64,000 nucleotides of DNA, from assembly GCF_004138485.1 (NCBI RefSeq), contig NZ_RYEV01000006.1:186001-250000 (forward strand). The letters run 5' to 3'. The notes under the pieces were generated by a model. The model was not told the DNA's origin. It worked only from the letters and a program-made list of their open reading frames with translations, and searched no databases. The position numbers and the translations under genes are program-made. Positions 32,913 to 41,396 of the stretch are shown here, one piece after another (within the stretch, counting starts at the first letter, position 1; each line of letters starts with the position of its first letter). This stretch comes from Peristeroidobacter soli (lineage in GTDB: Bacteria > Pseudomonadota > Gammaproteobacteria > Steroidobacterales > Steroidobacteraceae).

Positions 32913-33815
32913 ATGGCGGCGGAACTCAGCGATCTGACGGCCTTTGTCGCCGTGGCGCGGGCCGGTGGATTTCGGGAGGCAGCCCGAGGAAGCAATCACA
33001 GCGCGTCCAGTTTGAGCGAGGCGGTTCGCCGGCTCGAAGCTCAGCTGGGCGTTCGCTTGCTCAATCGCACGACTCGCAGCGTCGCACCGACAGAGGTGGG
33101 AGCGCGGCTGCTCGACCGGCTCAGCCCCGCGCTGTCGGAAATCGAATCGGCGCTCGACATCGTCAACGGTTTTCGCGACTGCCCCGCCGGCACGTTGCGT
33201 CTGAATGTCCCTATCAGCGCCGCTCGCCTGGTGCTACCGAAAATCGTGCCGCAGTTTCTTGCCGCGTATCCGGACATTCTGCTGGAGGTCGTCGCCGAGG
33301 ACAGTTTCGTCGACGTGCTCGCTTCCGGTTGCGACGCCGGCATTCGCTACGACGAACGGTTGGAGCAGGACATGGTGGCCATTCCCATCGGCCCGCGTCA
33401 GCAACGTTTCGCCGTCGGCGCTTCGTCCGATTATTTGAATCGCCGTGGCCGGCCGGAGCATCCGCGCGATTTGCTGAACCACGACTGTCTGCGCGGCCGA
33501 TTTCCCAGCGGCGCAATGATCAGCCCCTGGGAATTCGAGCGCGAGGGCGAGATCGTCAAGATCGAACCGAACGGACGGCTCATTGTTCGTGTCGGTGCCG
33601 CTGCTGACCTTGCCGTGGATGTGGCAATCGCCGGCGGTGGTGTCGTCGCTTTGTTTGAAGAGTGGCTGCAGCCGCACTTCGACAGTGGCGCACTCGAGCC
33701 GGTGTTGGAATCCTGGTGGCCGAAGTTCTCCGGACCTTTTCTTTATTATCCGGGCCGCCGGCATTTGCCGGGACCGTTGCGGGCGTTTGTGGATTTCATT
33801 GGGTCGCAACGCTAA
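32913..33815 (+). CDS. LysR-family transcriptional regulator
   Basis: 300 aa. Winged helix-turn-helix in residues 1-62 (LSDLTAFVAVARAGGFREAA, LSEAVRRLEAQLGVRLLNRT, TRSVAPTEVG), then a LysR substrate domain with GTLRLNVPISAARLVLPKIV and CDAGIRYDERLEQDMVAIPI. TTRSVAPTEVGARLL and the IR-E-LEQDMVA block place it in the large group that controls neighbouring oxidoreductases. It is divergent from pdxI, and the 92-bp region between them should hold its site. The ACAA-N10-TTGT repeat just before this gene is a weak candidate. Confidence 0.88.
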   Translation: MAAELSDLTAFVAVARAGGFREAARGSNHSASSLSEAVRRLEAQLGVRLLNRTTRSVAPTEVGARLLDRLSPALSEIESALDIVNGFRDCPAGTLRLNVPISAARLVLPKIVPQFLAAYPDILLEVVAEDSFVDVLASGCDAGIRYDERLEQDMVAIPIGPRQQRFAVGASSDYLNRRGRPEHPRDLLNHDCLRGRFPSGAMISPWEFEREGEIVKIEPNGRLIVRVGAAADLAVDVAIAGGGVVALFEEWLQPHFDSGALEPVLESWWPKFSGPFLYYPGRRHLPGPLRAFVDFIGSQR

Positions 33816-33862
33816 TTTTAAAATTCAGGGCGCACCCCAGGCTCTTGCTGGAGGTCCGCGCC

Positions 33863-34096
33863 ATGCTCCATTGCTTGTCCGAGGTACTGCAGTACTCGGA
33901 TGACGATGACGGTGTCTTGCACGCGGAGGTCGCCGACGCCGCGGCGAGATGGATCAATGACTCGGCGGCGGATCTGGATATGGTGAAGCTGCGGCCGCTG
34001 ATCGCGGCGATCAGAAAGCGGGATGATGAGTCGGGGTCGGGCGGGTGTGGGTTGTATCAGGTGAGGGAGGCGGCGGCGGTGTATCGCGTGGCTTGA
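33863..34096 (+). CDS. small protein of unknown function (77 aa)
   Basis: ATG 33863 has GGAGG eight bases upstream, which argues for translation. The product begins MLHCLSEVLQYSDDDDGVLH, continues AEVADAAARWINDSAADLDM, VKLRPLIAAIRKRDDESGSG and ends YQVREAAAVYRVA. It is acidic, helical and soluble, with two cysteines. No family recognised. It starts 47 bp after the LysR gene on the same strand. Confidence 0.5.
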   Translation: MLHCLSEVLQYSDDDDGVLHAEVADAAARWINDSAADLDMVKLRPLIAAIRKRDDESGSGGCGLYQVREAAAVYRVA

Positions 34097-34374
34097 GAAG
34101 GGGATGCGCTCTCTGTCGCCGCGAGGGGAGCGGCGCGGCGGAGGGGGGCGTCGATTTGCTTTGATCAAGCTTTCGAGAGGCACGTTTCCGCGGAAACTTC
34201 GAATGTTAAATTTCCGATCGGAGGGTGGGGTGATGGTTGATTCGGCGCTGGGAGGTTGGGAGTCGTGGGCTGCAAAGAAATATCCGGCCCATCAATGCCG
34301 CGCCCAGCCATCAGCCGGACGGCGCACTCTCAAATTCCGGTCCCATCGCATCTTCTTTGCCTTCTCCACGCCCA
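34097..34374. other. intergenic region with a 14-bp perfect palindrome
   Basis: Between the convergent small gene and the HNH pseudogene. No gene seen. It contains GTTTCCGCGGAAAC (34184-34197), a perfect palindrome, and TTGATCAA (34161-34168). No T-run follows, so neither is a standard terminator. Confidence 0.45.
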
Positions 34375-35760
34375 TCAGCCGACCGACAATCCTCCACGTG
34401 GAGGATTCCCCGCCGCCCGAGCTCGGTACAGCAGTCCGTCAACCGCCATGCCGAAATCCATCGGGCCGCCATCCCAGCGCGTGACGGCTGTGCGGGCATT
34501 GATGGTGATGCCTTGCTCATCATGATGTCGAGGCAACTCGCGCCAGTCGCTCATCGGGTGGCTGTGGCCCGGCGCGATGCTATCGAAGCTCTCGCCGCTC
34601 GGGCGTAGGAAACGAATCGCGCCGTCGTCCAATACATGGATTTCGACCTTGCCCTCGTGCGCGGCGCGGTGGTGATACCTGCACAACGTAACGAGGTTGG
34701 ATAGCTTTGTTTCGCCGCCGTGTGCCCAGTGATGAATGTGGTGGGCGTCGGTGTAGCGGGTGTTGCAGCAACCGGGGAACCGGCAGCCTTTATCGCGAGA
34801 GCGGAGCGCGCGTTGCAGGGCCGGCGGTACGCTTCTCGTCTTGCGGCCGACATTGAGCGGCTCACCTTGCTCGTCTTCTACGATGCCGACGACGCTTGCA
34901 TCGCATGCGAGACGTCGTGCAGTTTCGGCGGCGATGTGTGTGCCGTGCTCGATTTCGCAGCGGCCCGCACAGCCGGTCCGCAATGTTTCCATGTCGACGT
35001 GCACGACGATCTGCTGCCGGTCGCCGCCGCTCAACGTCGCGACGCCGTTCTGAAGGAAACTCTCGGCCAGCAGTTCCAGCGCATCCGCACGCCGGGTCCG
35101 CGTTGGCAGGAATTTAACATTCGGCGTTCCAGCTGGAGTTTCTACCTCCACCGGCTCTGGCTCGGTCTCCCATAGATCGTCGACGGCCTGGGTCGATCGC
35201 CTTCATGAAAAGCGCGCCAACCTGGGCGGGCAAGCGAGCTTTGATGATCAGCGAACCATCATGATCATAGAAGTACTGGAGCGCGCGATCTTTCTTCTGT
35301 CGTGCTTCGCGGGTCAATTCCTCGGCTTCTTTGGCGTGACGGTAGTAACGAACGAGTTGCTCAACGTGGTGAGCAGTACCGTGGATGGCTATCGTTAACA
35401 GGTAGTCTTCGGTGGCCGGGCAGGCTACGCGCGTTAGTTCGCGCACCTTCGAGTAGCTGAGTTCGCCGCGCTCCATCGCCGCGGAAATGTTCGGAAGGTT
35501 CTCCAGCGCGCCGTCCTCACTTTCTCGCGCGCCGCGCAGAAGCTGATGCCGCACTTCCAGTTCAGCCAGTGCGCACACGATTGCGTGGCACCGTCGTTCC
35601 AGCCGGATCGACGGTCAAACTCCGCGATGAGCGATAGCAAACGATAGCTGGCAGCGTTGATGTGCCCAGAGAGTTCGGTGATCTGATCACCGATGGCGCG
35701 TGTTTCCTCGGTACGCGCGACGCGTGCGCGGCAGTCATCGTCGGCAAGGAATGTTTTCAT
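34375..35760 (-). pseudogene. HNH endonuclease with DUF222-type N-terminal region, two frameshifts
   Basis: The gene reads from ATG 35760 in three frames. Part 1 (35760 to about 35525): MKTFLADDDCRARVARTEET .. CGISFCAAREKVRTAR. Part 2 (about 35525-35200): ALENLPNISAAMERGELSYS .. LPAQVGALFMKAID. Part 3 (about 35200-34375): AVDDLWETEPEPVEVETPAG .. and the HNH motif CRFPGCCNTRYTDAHHIHHW .. LVTLCRYHHRAAHEG. The joins are explained by loss of two bases in a GC-repeat near 35515 and one extra C near 35185. Intact, it is the 13E12-repeat/DUF222 HNH nuclease family, often found in many copies in genomes. Either a real pseudogene or assembly errors. Confidence 0.75.
34388..34407. repeat. 20-bp perfect palindrome
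   Basis: AATCCTCCACGTGGAGGATT is its own reverse complement, with no loop. It lies within the last codons of the HNH pseudogene (around PPRGG). A 10-bp cruciform arm of this length is unlikely by chance at one given site, though one may be expected among many positions. Confidence 0.5.
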
Positions 35761-36040
35761 GGGGCACCCAGCAAGATGATTCGTGCTGACAGCAGATTAT
35801 CTCAAGCTTGACTAGCTGTGTATAACATCAGTAACAGTCGGATCGCCCGCCGACGTTCGAATGCCCGCTCCTGGCCGAACGCGGGCACGTGGCACATGGG
35901 GGAATTCACGACGGACTGAGTCACCAGTCCTGAAGGCCCATCCTCATGAGCGAATCGTGCTGCCGGCAGCAAGAACGATCAGTGACTGTGCCGGACTCGA
36001 GTAGGCAACATCTTTCCCATTCAAATCCATCGAATGGGAA
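35761..36040. other. 280-bp intergenic region between divergent HNH pseudogene and amidohydrolase
   Basis: No gene seen on either strand. The 35800-35850 part is AT-richer (TATCTCAAGCTTGACTAGCT, GTGTATAACATCAGTAACAG) and may hold promoters for both directions. The right end contains the inverted repeat described separately. Confidence 0.45.
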
Positions 36041-36041
36041 A
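36013..36041 (+). promoter_or_regulatory. perfect inverted repeat covering the ribosome site and start codon of the amidohydrolase
   Basis: TTTCCCATTC (36013-36022), nine-base loop AAATCCATC, GAATGGGAAA (36032-36041). The right arm includes the GGGAA that precedes the start and the A of ATG 36041. It could be an operator or an RNA hairpin that hides the ribosome site. Confidence 0.5.
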
Positions 36042-37852
36042 TGGCAGTGAAGTTGATACTACTGATCGGATTCATGGTGGTGAATGGCATGACCCACGTC
36101 CATGCCCAAGCCAGGCAGGAGGCGCCGGGCGCGGACCTGATCGTGCACAACGCCAGGATCTTCACCGGCAATCCCGCACAACCCGCGGCGTCCGCCCTGG
36201 CCGTCAAGAGCGGTCGCATCTACTCGGTCGGCACGGATGCCGAGGTGCTTGGTTTGAAGAACGCCAACACGCGGGTCATCGATTCCCGCGGCCGCCGGCT
36301 CATTCCGGGCATCATCGATGCGCACACCCATGTGCTGAACGAGGGTGGCTACAACTACACCTTGCGATGGGACGGCGTGCCCACGCTGCGTCGGGCCTTG
36401 GCGATGCTGAGTGAGCAAGCCAAACGAACCCCGGACGGTCACTGGGTGAAAGTGATTGGCGGCTGGTCTCCCTACCAGTTCGAGGAGAATCGCTTCCCCA
36501 CCATGGACGAACTCCGCCGGGCCGTGCCCGATCGCCCGCTCATCGTGCAGTACGCCTACAACCGCGCCTTCATGAACCAGCAGGCGATGGATGCCCTCGG
36601 CGTCGGCACCGATAAATTGCCGCTGTTGCCGGGCACGGAGTTCGAAAAGGACGAGCAGGGCAGGTACACGGGTGTGGTCCATGGCTACACCTTCATGTTC
36701 ATCGTCTTCGAGACCCTGGTCCCGCAGCTCTCCTTCGACGAGGAAGTGAGCTCGATGGTCCAGACCGTCCACAGTCTCAACCGCTTCGGCATCACGTCCA
36801 TCGTCGATGCGGGCACCGGCTTCCGCGGGTATCCCAAGGCCCAGGCCACCGTCGACGTCCTCGCCCGCGCCAACCTTCTCAACATTCGTATGCCCTTCGT
36901 CGACATCCAGTTCGGGGACGGCTCCACGAACATGGTGGATGACCAGATCATGGCGATTACCAAGACGGCGCCCATCAGCCCCGGGCACAACCTGCATCCG
37001 CACCTGGCGCACGGTCACGTCTACCGGGGCGCCGGCGAGTTGCTGTCGGCGGAGGTTCACGATCACGAGAACTTCGATCGCCCGGCGGTCGTCATCGCGC
37101 CGGAGAAGATGCGGGAACTGGTGGAGCGGGACGTCGCCAAGCTGGTTCAGCGGCGAATTCCTTTCCGAGAACACATCAGCTACGACGAGAACATCACGCC
37201 GTTCCTCGATGCGCTCGAGAAGTTGAATCAGAAGATCCCGCTCGACGGTCTGCGGTGGAGCATCGAACACGCCGAGACCATCAGTCCCGCAAACATCGCC
37301 AGGGTGAAGGCACTGGGCGGCGGCATCGCGCTGGACACCAAGATGGCGCTACACGCCGACGGCTTCATCAAGACTTACGGCCGCGACAAGGCGTTGCTGA
37401 CCCCGCGTCTGCGCCAACTCGTCGACAGCGGCATTCCCCTGGCGATGACCACCGATGCCTTCCGGGCGGCCTCGTTCAATCCGTGGGTCGGCATCAGCTG
37501 GATGGTGTCAGGCAAGTCGGTCTCCGGATCCGAAGTGTTGGCCAAGGACAATTGTCTATCACGCGTCGAAGCGCTGCGACTGTTCACTCGCGGAGCGGCG
37601 TGGTTCATGAATGCCGAATCCGAGATCGGCATGATCGCTCCTGGCCATCTCGCCGACTTCGCGCTGCTGGATAGAGACTACTTCGAAGTTGCGGAGGCCC
37701 AGATCAAGTCCGTTGCCTCGGTCTTGACCGTAATGGATGGCCGAGTGGTGTATGGCGCGCAGGACTACCAATCGCTGTCGCCGGCATTGCCCGAGATCCT
37801 GCCCGACTGGTCACCGATCAAATATTTCGGCGGCTACTACCAAACTCGGTGA
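36041..37852 (+). CDS. exported metal-dependent amidohydrolase (YtcJ/Amidohydro_3 type)
   Basis: 603 aa with signal peptide (MAVKLILLIGFMVVNGMTHV, HAQA). Metal-binding HxH at His95/His97 in IIDAHTHVLNEGG; later VIAPEKMRELVERDVAKLVQ, WSIEHAETISPANIARVKAL and the metal-ligand Asp segment IPLAMTTDAFRAASFNPWVG; the C-terminus has the composite beta-sandwich part (LADFALLDRDYFEV, VLTVMDGRVVYG). YtcJ-like enzymes hydrolyse amide or similar bonds of small molecules; this one acts in the periplasm. ATG 36041 is used, but GTG 36047 has better spacing from GGGAA. A porin gene follows seven bases later, so the pair probably import and process one substrate. Confidence 0.85.
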   Translation: MAVKLILLIGFMVVNGMTHVHAQARQEAPGADLIVHNARIFTGNPAQPAASALAVKSGRIYSVGTDAEVLGLKNANTRVIDSRGRRLIPGIIDAHTHVLNEGGYNYTLRWDGVPTLRRALAMLSEQAKRTPDGHWVKVIGGWSPYQFEENRFPTMDELRRAVPDRPLIVQYAYNRAFMNQQAMDALGVGTDKLPLLPGTEFEKDEQGRYTGVVHGYTFMFIVFETLVPQLSFDEEVSSMVQTVHSLNRFGITSIVDAGTGFRGYPKAQATVDVLARANLLNIRMPFVDIQFGDGSTNMVDDQIMAITKTAPISPGHNLHPHLAHGHVYRGAGELLSAEVHDHENFDRPAVVIAPEKMRELVERDVAKLVQRRIPFREHISYDENITPFLDALEKLNQKIPLDGLRWSIEHAETISPANIARVKALGGGIALDTKMALHADGFIKTYGRDKALLTPRLRQLVDSGIPLAMTTDAFRAASFNPWVGISWMVSGKSVSGSEVLAKDNCLSRVEALRLFTRGAAWFMNAESEIGMIAPGHLADFALLDRDYFEVAEAQIKSVASVLTVMDGRVVYGAQDYQSLSPALPEILPDWSPIKYFGGYYQTR

Positions 37853-37858
37853 GGCGAG

Positions 37859-39223
37859 GTGAGCGTGCGCGCGGCGTGGCTCGGCATCGCCTTGCTGCTG
37901 GCGACCGATGCCGCGCTGGCGCAGTTCCGTCCATTGCGGTTCGACGACGATTTCAGCGCCCAGCGCCAGTCCTGCGCCGAGGACGAAAACCGCATTGCAT
38001 GCTGGAAGGACCGCCCGGTCGCAGATCACGTTCGCATGAGTATCGGCGGCGACCTGCGTTGGCGCTACGAGCACGCCGACAATCCTCGCTACGGGTTGGA
38101 ACGCCAGGACCGATGGGGTGTGTTGATGCAGCGTGGTTCCGTTTTCGCGGACCTGCGCTTGGGCGAGCACTGGCGCGGCTTCGCTCAGCTGGCCAGCTCG
38201 TACACCAAGGGCCGCGCGGCAGGCCCGTCCCCCGTGGACGAGAACCGACTCGATCCCACCAATCTGTTCCTCGAATGGCGATCGGCGGGGGATGACGAAG
38301 GCAACTTCGGCATGCGTGTCGGCGTCCAGGAGCTGCAGTTCGGATCGGGGCGCGCCATCGATGCCCGCGAGGGCCCGAATGTGCGGCGTAGCTTCGAAGC
38401 CGTTCGCGCCTATGCGACCACCGGCTCCTGGCGTGTCGATGCTTTCGTCGCGGCGCCTCGGCAGAACCGTCAGGGTAGCTTCGATGACGTCCGCTCGCCG
38501 ACCCAGGCACTGCGTGGCGTCTACGCGACCCGCACCGGAGACGTCACTTCCTTGGACGTCTACGCGCTGCATTACGAAGACACTGTTGCCCGCTACGCTC
38601 AGGGCGTAGCGCACGAACGCCGCTGGTCGCTCGGTACCCGCGTGTTCGGCGGCCACAAGGCCTGGGACTGGAACTGGGAGTTTGCCGCGCAGGGCGGACG
38701 GTTCGGCGACGCCGAGATCCGCGCCTGGTCGCTCGCCACAGACACCGGCTACACCTTCGATGAAGTGGCCAGCCAACCGAGGGTGGCGCTGCTCCTCGCC
38801 GTTGCCAGCGGCGATGAGGATCCTGACGATGGCCGCCTCGGCACCCTCAATCCCTTCTACCCACGCGGCAATTATTTCGGCGACGAAGCGACGCTTGGGC
38901 CACGCAACTTCTTCAACATCCATCCGGCGCTGACCTTGCGGCTCGCATCTCGGGTCCAGTTGAACGCCAGCCTCGATCTCTTCTGGCGTTACAGTGTCCG
39001 CGACGGCGTGTATGCGCCTAACGGCATGCTGATCCGGACCGCTGGTGATAGTGATGCCCGCTATGTGGCGACCATCGCATCGCTCGGCACCATCTGGACG
39101 CCGGCCCCCGGCTGGTCCTCGACTGCGGTCGTCGCCTACGCGCGGCCTGGCGCGTTCCTGCGCGAGACTGGCGCCACCGATGCGCTGAGCTTCATCAGCC
39201 TCAGTTTGCAATACCGGTTCTAA
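37859..39223 (+). CDS. outer-membrane porin of the alginate-export (AlgE-like) family
   Basis: 454 aa from GTG 37859, seven bases after the amidohydrolase TGA, with GAGGCGAG as ribosome site. Signal peptide MSVRAAWLGIALLLATDAAL, AQ. It has the alternating amphipathic strands of a beta-barrel: MSIGGDLRWRYEHADNPRYG, NLFLEWRSAGDDEGNFGMRV, GVQELQFGSGRAIDAREGPN-type sequences and GTLNPFYPRGNYFGDEATLG, with a C-terminal SFISLSLQYRF ending in Phe. RMGRQEL-like QELQFGSGR--DAREGPNVR is characteristic of the Alginate_exp family. It likely admits the compound handled by the amidohydrolase. Confidence 0.85.
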   Translation: MSVRAAWLGIALLLATDAALAQFRPLRFDDDFSAQRQSCAEDENRIACWKDRPVADHVRMSIGGDLRWRYEHADNPRYGLERQDRWGVLMQRGSVFADLRLGEHWRGFAQLASSYTKGRAAGPSPVDENRLDPTNLFLEWRSAGDDEGNFGMRVGVQELQFGSGRAIDAREGPNVRRSFEAVRAYATTGSWRVDAFVAAPRQNRQGSFDDVRSPTQALRGVYATRTGDVTSLDVYALHYEDTVARYAQGVAHERRWSLGTRVFGGHKAWDWNWEFAAQGGRFGDAEIRAWSLATDTGYTFDEVASQPRVALLLAVASGDEDPDDGRLGTLNPFYPRGNYFGDEATLGPRNFFNIHPALTLRLASRVQLNASLDLFWRYSVRDGVYAPNGMLIRTAGDSDARYVATIASLGTIWTPAPGWSSTAVVAYARPGAFLRETGATDALSFISLSLQYRF

Positions 39224-39301
39224 CAAATCGCAGGCCGTCTGGCGTTCCTGTTCGGGCGACACAGCTGCACGGATTACGGGACTGCCGTATCACGACAGGG
39301 G

Positions 39302-40213
39302 ATGCCAGAATGCGGTGAATTCCTGGCCGAGGGGCGTATGTCGAACGCATTCGAACTTCCTGAGAACGTGGCCGGGCGGACCACCGTCAGTCGTTGCTGG
39401 AACGGCGTGAACGTCGATCTGCATGAGCACACCTGCACCGGCAGATTTTTGTTTCAGATAACCAGTCGTGCAGAGTCGACTCGACTCAGCGCTCATTTCG
39501 AAGAGGTCGGACGGGCCCACGCCGAGCCCAGGTCGGCACCCAACATTCCCAATCCCCATGGCTACAAACCTCGGTCGCTGTATTTCGCGCCGGCTGAGAT
39601 GGCGTTGTGGGGGTATTCGGCGGATACCCGTTATATCAAGTGTGCGACGGTCAGCTTCGACGTAAACCTGCTTCAAGAGCGTCTGGGGATTTCTGTATTG
39701 CCGGGACAAGCTGACATTCCTCGGCTGCGCCTCAACGATGACCGGTTGTGGACGTTGATCAAGTTGCTTGCAGACGCGATTGACGATTCCGACCCCAACG
39801 CTCAGCTGTACGGTGACTCGCTGACTGCGGCGATTGCAGCGAGGCTCTTCGAACGACCGCAAGAGGCTAAAGGAAGCGGGGGTGGGCTCTCGGCGATCCA
39901 GCTCAAGGATGCGATGGGCTATCTGGAGGCGAAGATGCCGGCAAGGGTAGAGCTCGCAACGCTCGCGGACCTGGCTGGTTTGTCACAGTCGCACTACAGC
40001 CGCGCGTTCAAGGCCTCGACGGGGCTGGCGCCGTATCAGTGGCAGTTGCAGGCGCGTGTCGAGCGTGCCAAGGAACTGCTGGTGAACACCAATGGCAGTC
40101 TACAGCACGTTGCCGAAGCCACCGGCTTTGCAGACGCGGTGCACTTTGGTCGTGCCTTCCGCAAGATGACGGGCGCTACCCCGGCTGCGTGGCGCAGGGA
40201 CCGGCTCGCCTAA
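39302..40213 (+). CDS. AraC-family transcriptional regulator
   Basis: 303 aa. The C-terminal ~100 residues hold two helix-turn-helix units: LATLADLAGLSQSHYSRAFK and HVAEATGFADAVHFGRAFRK, MTGATPAAWRRD. The N-terminal part (about 20-180) is a cupin-like sensor region with PHGYKPRSLYFAPAEMALWG. The start is ATG 39302 (AGGGG directly before it); ATG 39338 (MSNAFELP, after GAGGGG) is equally possible. It is 78 bp behind the porin gene on the same strand and may regulate the amidohydrolase-porin pair, perhaps through the inverted repeat at 36013 (inference). Confidence 0.87.
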   Translation: MPECGEFLAEGRMSNAFELPENVAGRTTVSRCWNGVNVDLHEHTCTGRFLFQITSRAESTRLSAHFEEVGRAHAEPRSAPNIPNPHGYKPRSLYFAPAEMALWGYSADTRYIKCATVSFDVNLLQERLGISVLPGQADIPRLRLNDDRLWTLIKLLADAIDDSDPNAQLYGDSLTAAIAARLFERPQEAKGSGGGLSAIQLKDAMGYLEAKMPARVELATLADLAGLSQSHYSRAFKASTGLAPYQWQLQARVERAKELLVNTNGSLQHVAEATGFADAVHFGRAFRKMTGATPAAWRRDRLA

Positions 40214-40306
40214 TGAATTGGTAGCGTTCGCCTCGAAGCCCAGGTCTTGAACGTTCGCTGGCGCTAGCGTAGTCGCGCTACGCGCATCCTCGCGTGCATG
40301 CCGCCA

Positions 40307-41227
40307 CTACTTCGAGCTCGCCCGCTTGCCTTCCTCTCGATCGAGCAGGCAGTCGATAAAGGCGCGCAGCGCCGGCTGCAAATGACGGCGGTTGGAATAA
40401 TAGAGATACAAGCCAGGCATCGTGAGTGACCAATCGGTGAGAACCCGCTTCAGCTTGCCGCGCTCCAGTGCCTCGGCGATGCCGTCGTCGTTGTAGGCAT
40501 AGAAGATTCCCAATCCCTGCAGGGCGGCCGGCACCACGATGTCCTGATGGTTGGAGATCAGCGCGCCTTCGACCAGGGTTTCGATCTTCTTGCCCTTCTT
40601 CTGAAACTGCCATCGTGCGATCCGGCCGCTGCCGGGAAAACGCCAGTTGATGCAGGCGTGACGATGTAGGTCGGTGGGGGTTTTGGGCTCACCGGCTTTA
40701 GCGAGATAGGCGGGTGAAGCAACCGCGAGCAACGGCACGTCCGGTGTGAGACGAACGGCGACCATGTCTTTTTGAACGCGTTCGCCGACGCGGATACCGG
40801 CGTCGAACCCGCCGGCCACGATGTCGCTCAGGCCATCATCGACTACGATGTCGAGTACTACCTCGGGATGCGAGCGGTGAAAACGCCCGAGGCGCGGCGC
40901 GATGATTTTCTTCGCCGCCATGCTCAGCGTATTTATCCGCAATGTTCCGGCGGTTCGGCTGGTCGCGCCGACGGTCTGCGCGACGGCATCATCGATTTCT
41001 CGAAGCATCGGAGCGATGCGCTCGTGAAGCCGCCGCCCCGTCTCTGTCGGCGCCACGCTTCGGGTCGTTCGATTGAGCAGGCGAGCGCCGAGACGCGATT
41101 CGAGCTGACGAATGATCTGACTGAGCGCCGATCTGGATAGGCCGAGATGATCGGCCGCACGCGCAAAGCTGGCCCGGTCGACGACCGCAACGAACGCTTT
41201 TAGCTCGGCAAATTCGGATCCACGCAT
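40307..41227 (-). CDS. LysR-family transcriptional regulator
   Basis: 306 aa from ATG 41227 (MRGSEFAELKAFVAVVDRAS). HTH: FARAADHLGLSRSALSQIIR, QLESRLGARLLNRTTRSVAP. Substrate domain: GTLRINTLSMAAKKIIAPRL, FDAGIRVGERVQKDMVAVRL, FYAYNDDGIAEALERGKLKR, LYLYYSNRRHLQPALRAFID. Divergent from the SDR operon at 41322, and a LysR-type dyad lies between them. It probably controls that SDR gene and itself. An ATG further upstream (41335) would add unrelated residues and is rejected. Confidence 0.9.
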   Translation of the reverse strand: MRGSEFAELKAFVAVVDRASFARAADHLGLSRSALSQIIRQLESRLGARLLNRTTRSVAPTETGRRLHERIAPMLREIDDAVAQTVGATSRTAGTLRINTLSMAAKKIIAPRLGRFHRSHPEVVLDIVVDDGLSDIVAGGFDAGIRVGERVQKDMVAVRLTPDVPLLAVASPAYLAKAGEPKTPTDLHRHACINWRFPGSGRIARWQFQKKGKKIETLVEGALISNHQDIVVPAALQGLGIFYAYNDDGIAEALERGKLKRVLTDWSLTMPGLYLYYSNRRHLQPALRAFIDCLLDREEGKRASSK

Positions 41228-41239
41228 TGTGTACTGATC

Positions 41240-41258
41240 TCTACATAACCTGCGTAGA
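41240..41258. promoter_or_regulatory. candidate LysR binding dyad
   Basis: TCTAC (41240-41244), nine bases, GTAGA (41254-41258), 13 bases before the LysR start and 64 before the small ORF that heads the SDR operon. Location and dyad form fit a LysR box, in an AT-rich patch. Confidence 0.4.
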
Positions 41259-41321
41259 TAATAGGCGATTTTCTTATCGGTCGGGCTGGAGCATCCTGGC
41301 GTCGAACCACAGGAGACCGCC

Positions 41322-41396
41322 ATGAGTCCCGACAATCTTCGCTATGCCTTCATATTCGAACGCGGCAAGCTCGCATCGTTGGAGATCAAGCCATGA
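41322..41396 (+). pseudogene. 24-codon ORF translationally coupled to the SDR gene; SnoaL-type tail
   Basis: ATG 41322 has AGGAG with ideal six-base spacing. The product is [24 protein letters not shown], and its TGA overlaps the SDR start (ATGA at 41393). The last 15 residues ([12 protein letters not shown]) read like the C-terminal strand of SnoaL-like/NTF2-fold proteins. I think most of a SnoaL-like gene was deleted in frame, leaving start and tail. Whatever its origin, it now serves as a leader whose translation should load ribosomes onto the SDR gene. Confidence 0.5.

Noticed and set aside
34375-35760. HNH gene as part of a homing element, restriction system or prophage
   Set aside because: No methyltransferase, intron ends, integrase or phage genes nearby; DUF222/HNH genes are commonly solitary.
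36059-37270. 403-codon minus-strand open frame
   Set aside because: Antisense to the amidohydrolase, which has a signal peptide, metal motifs and an operon partner.
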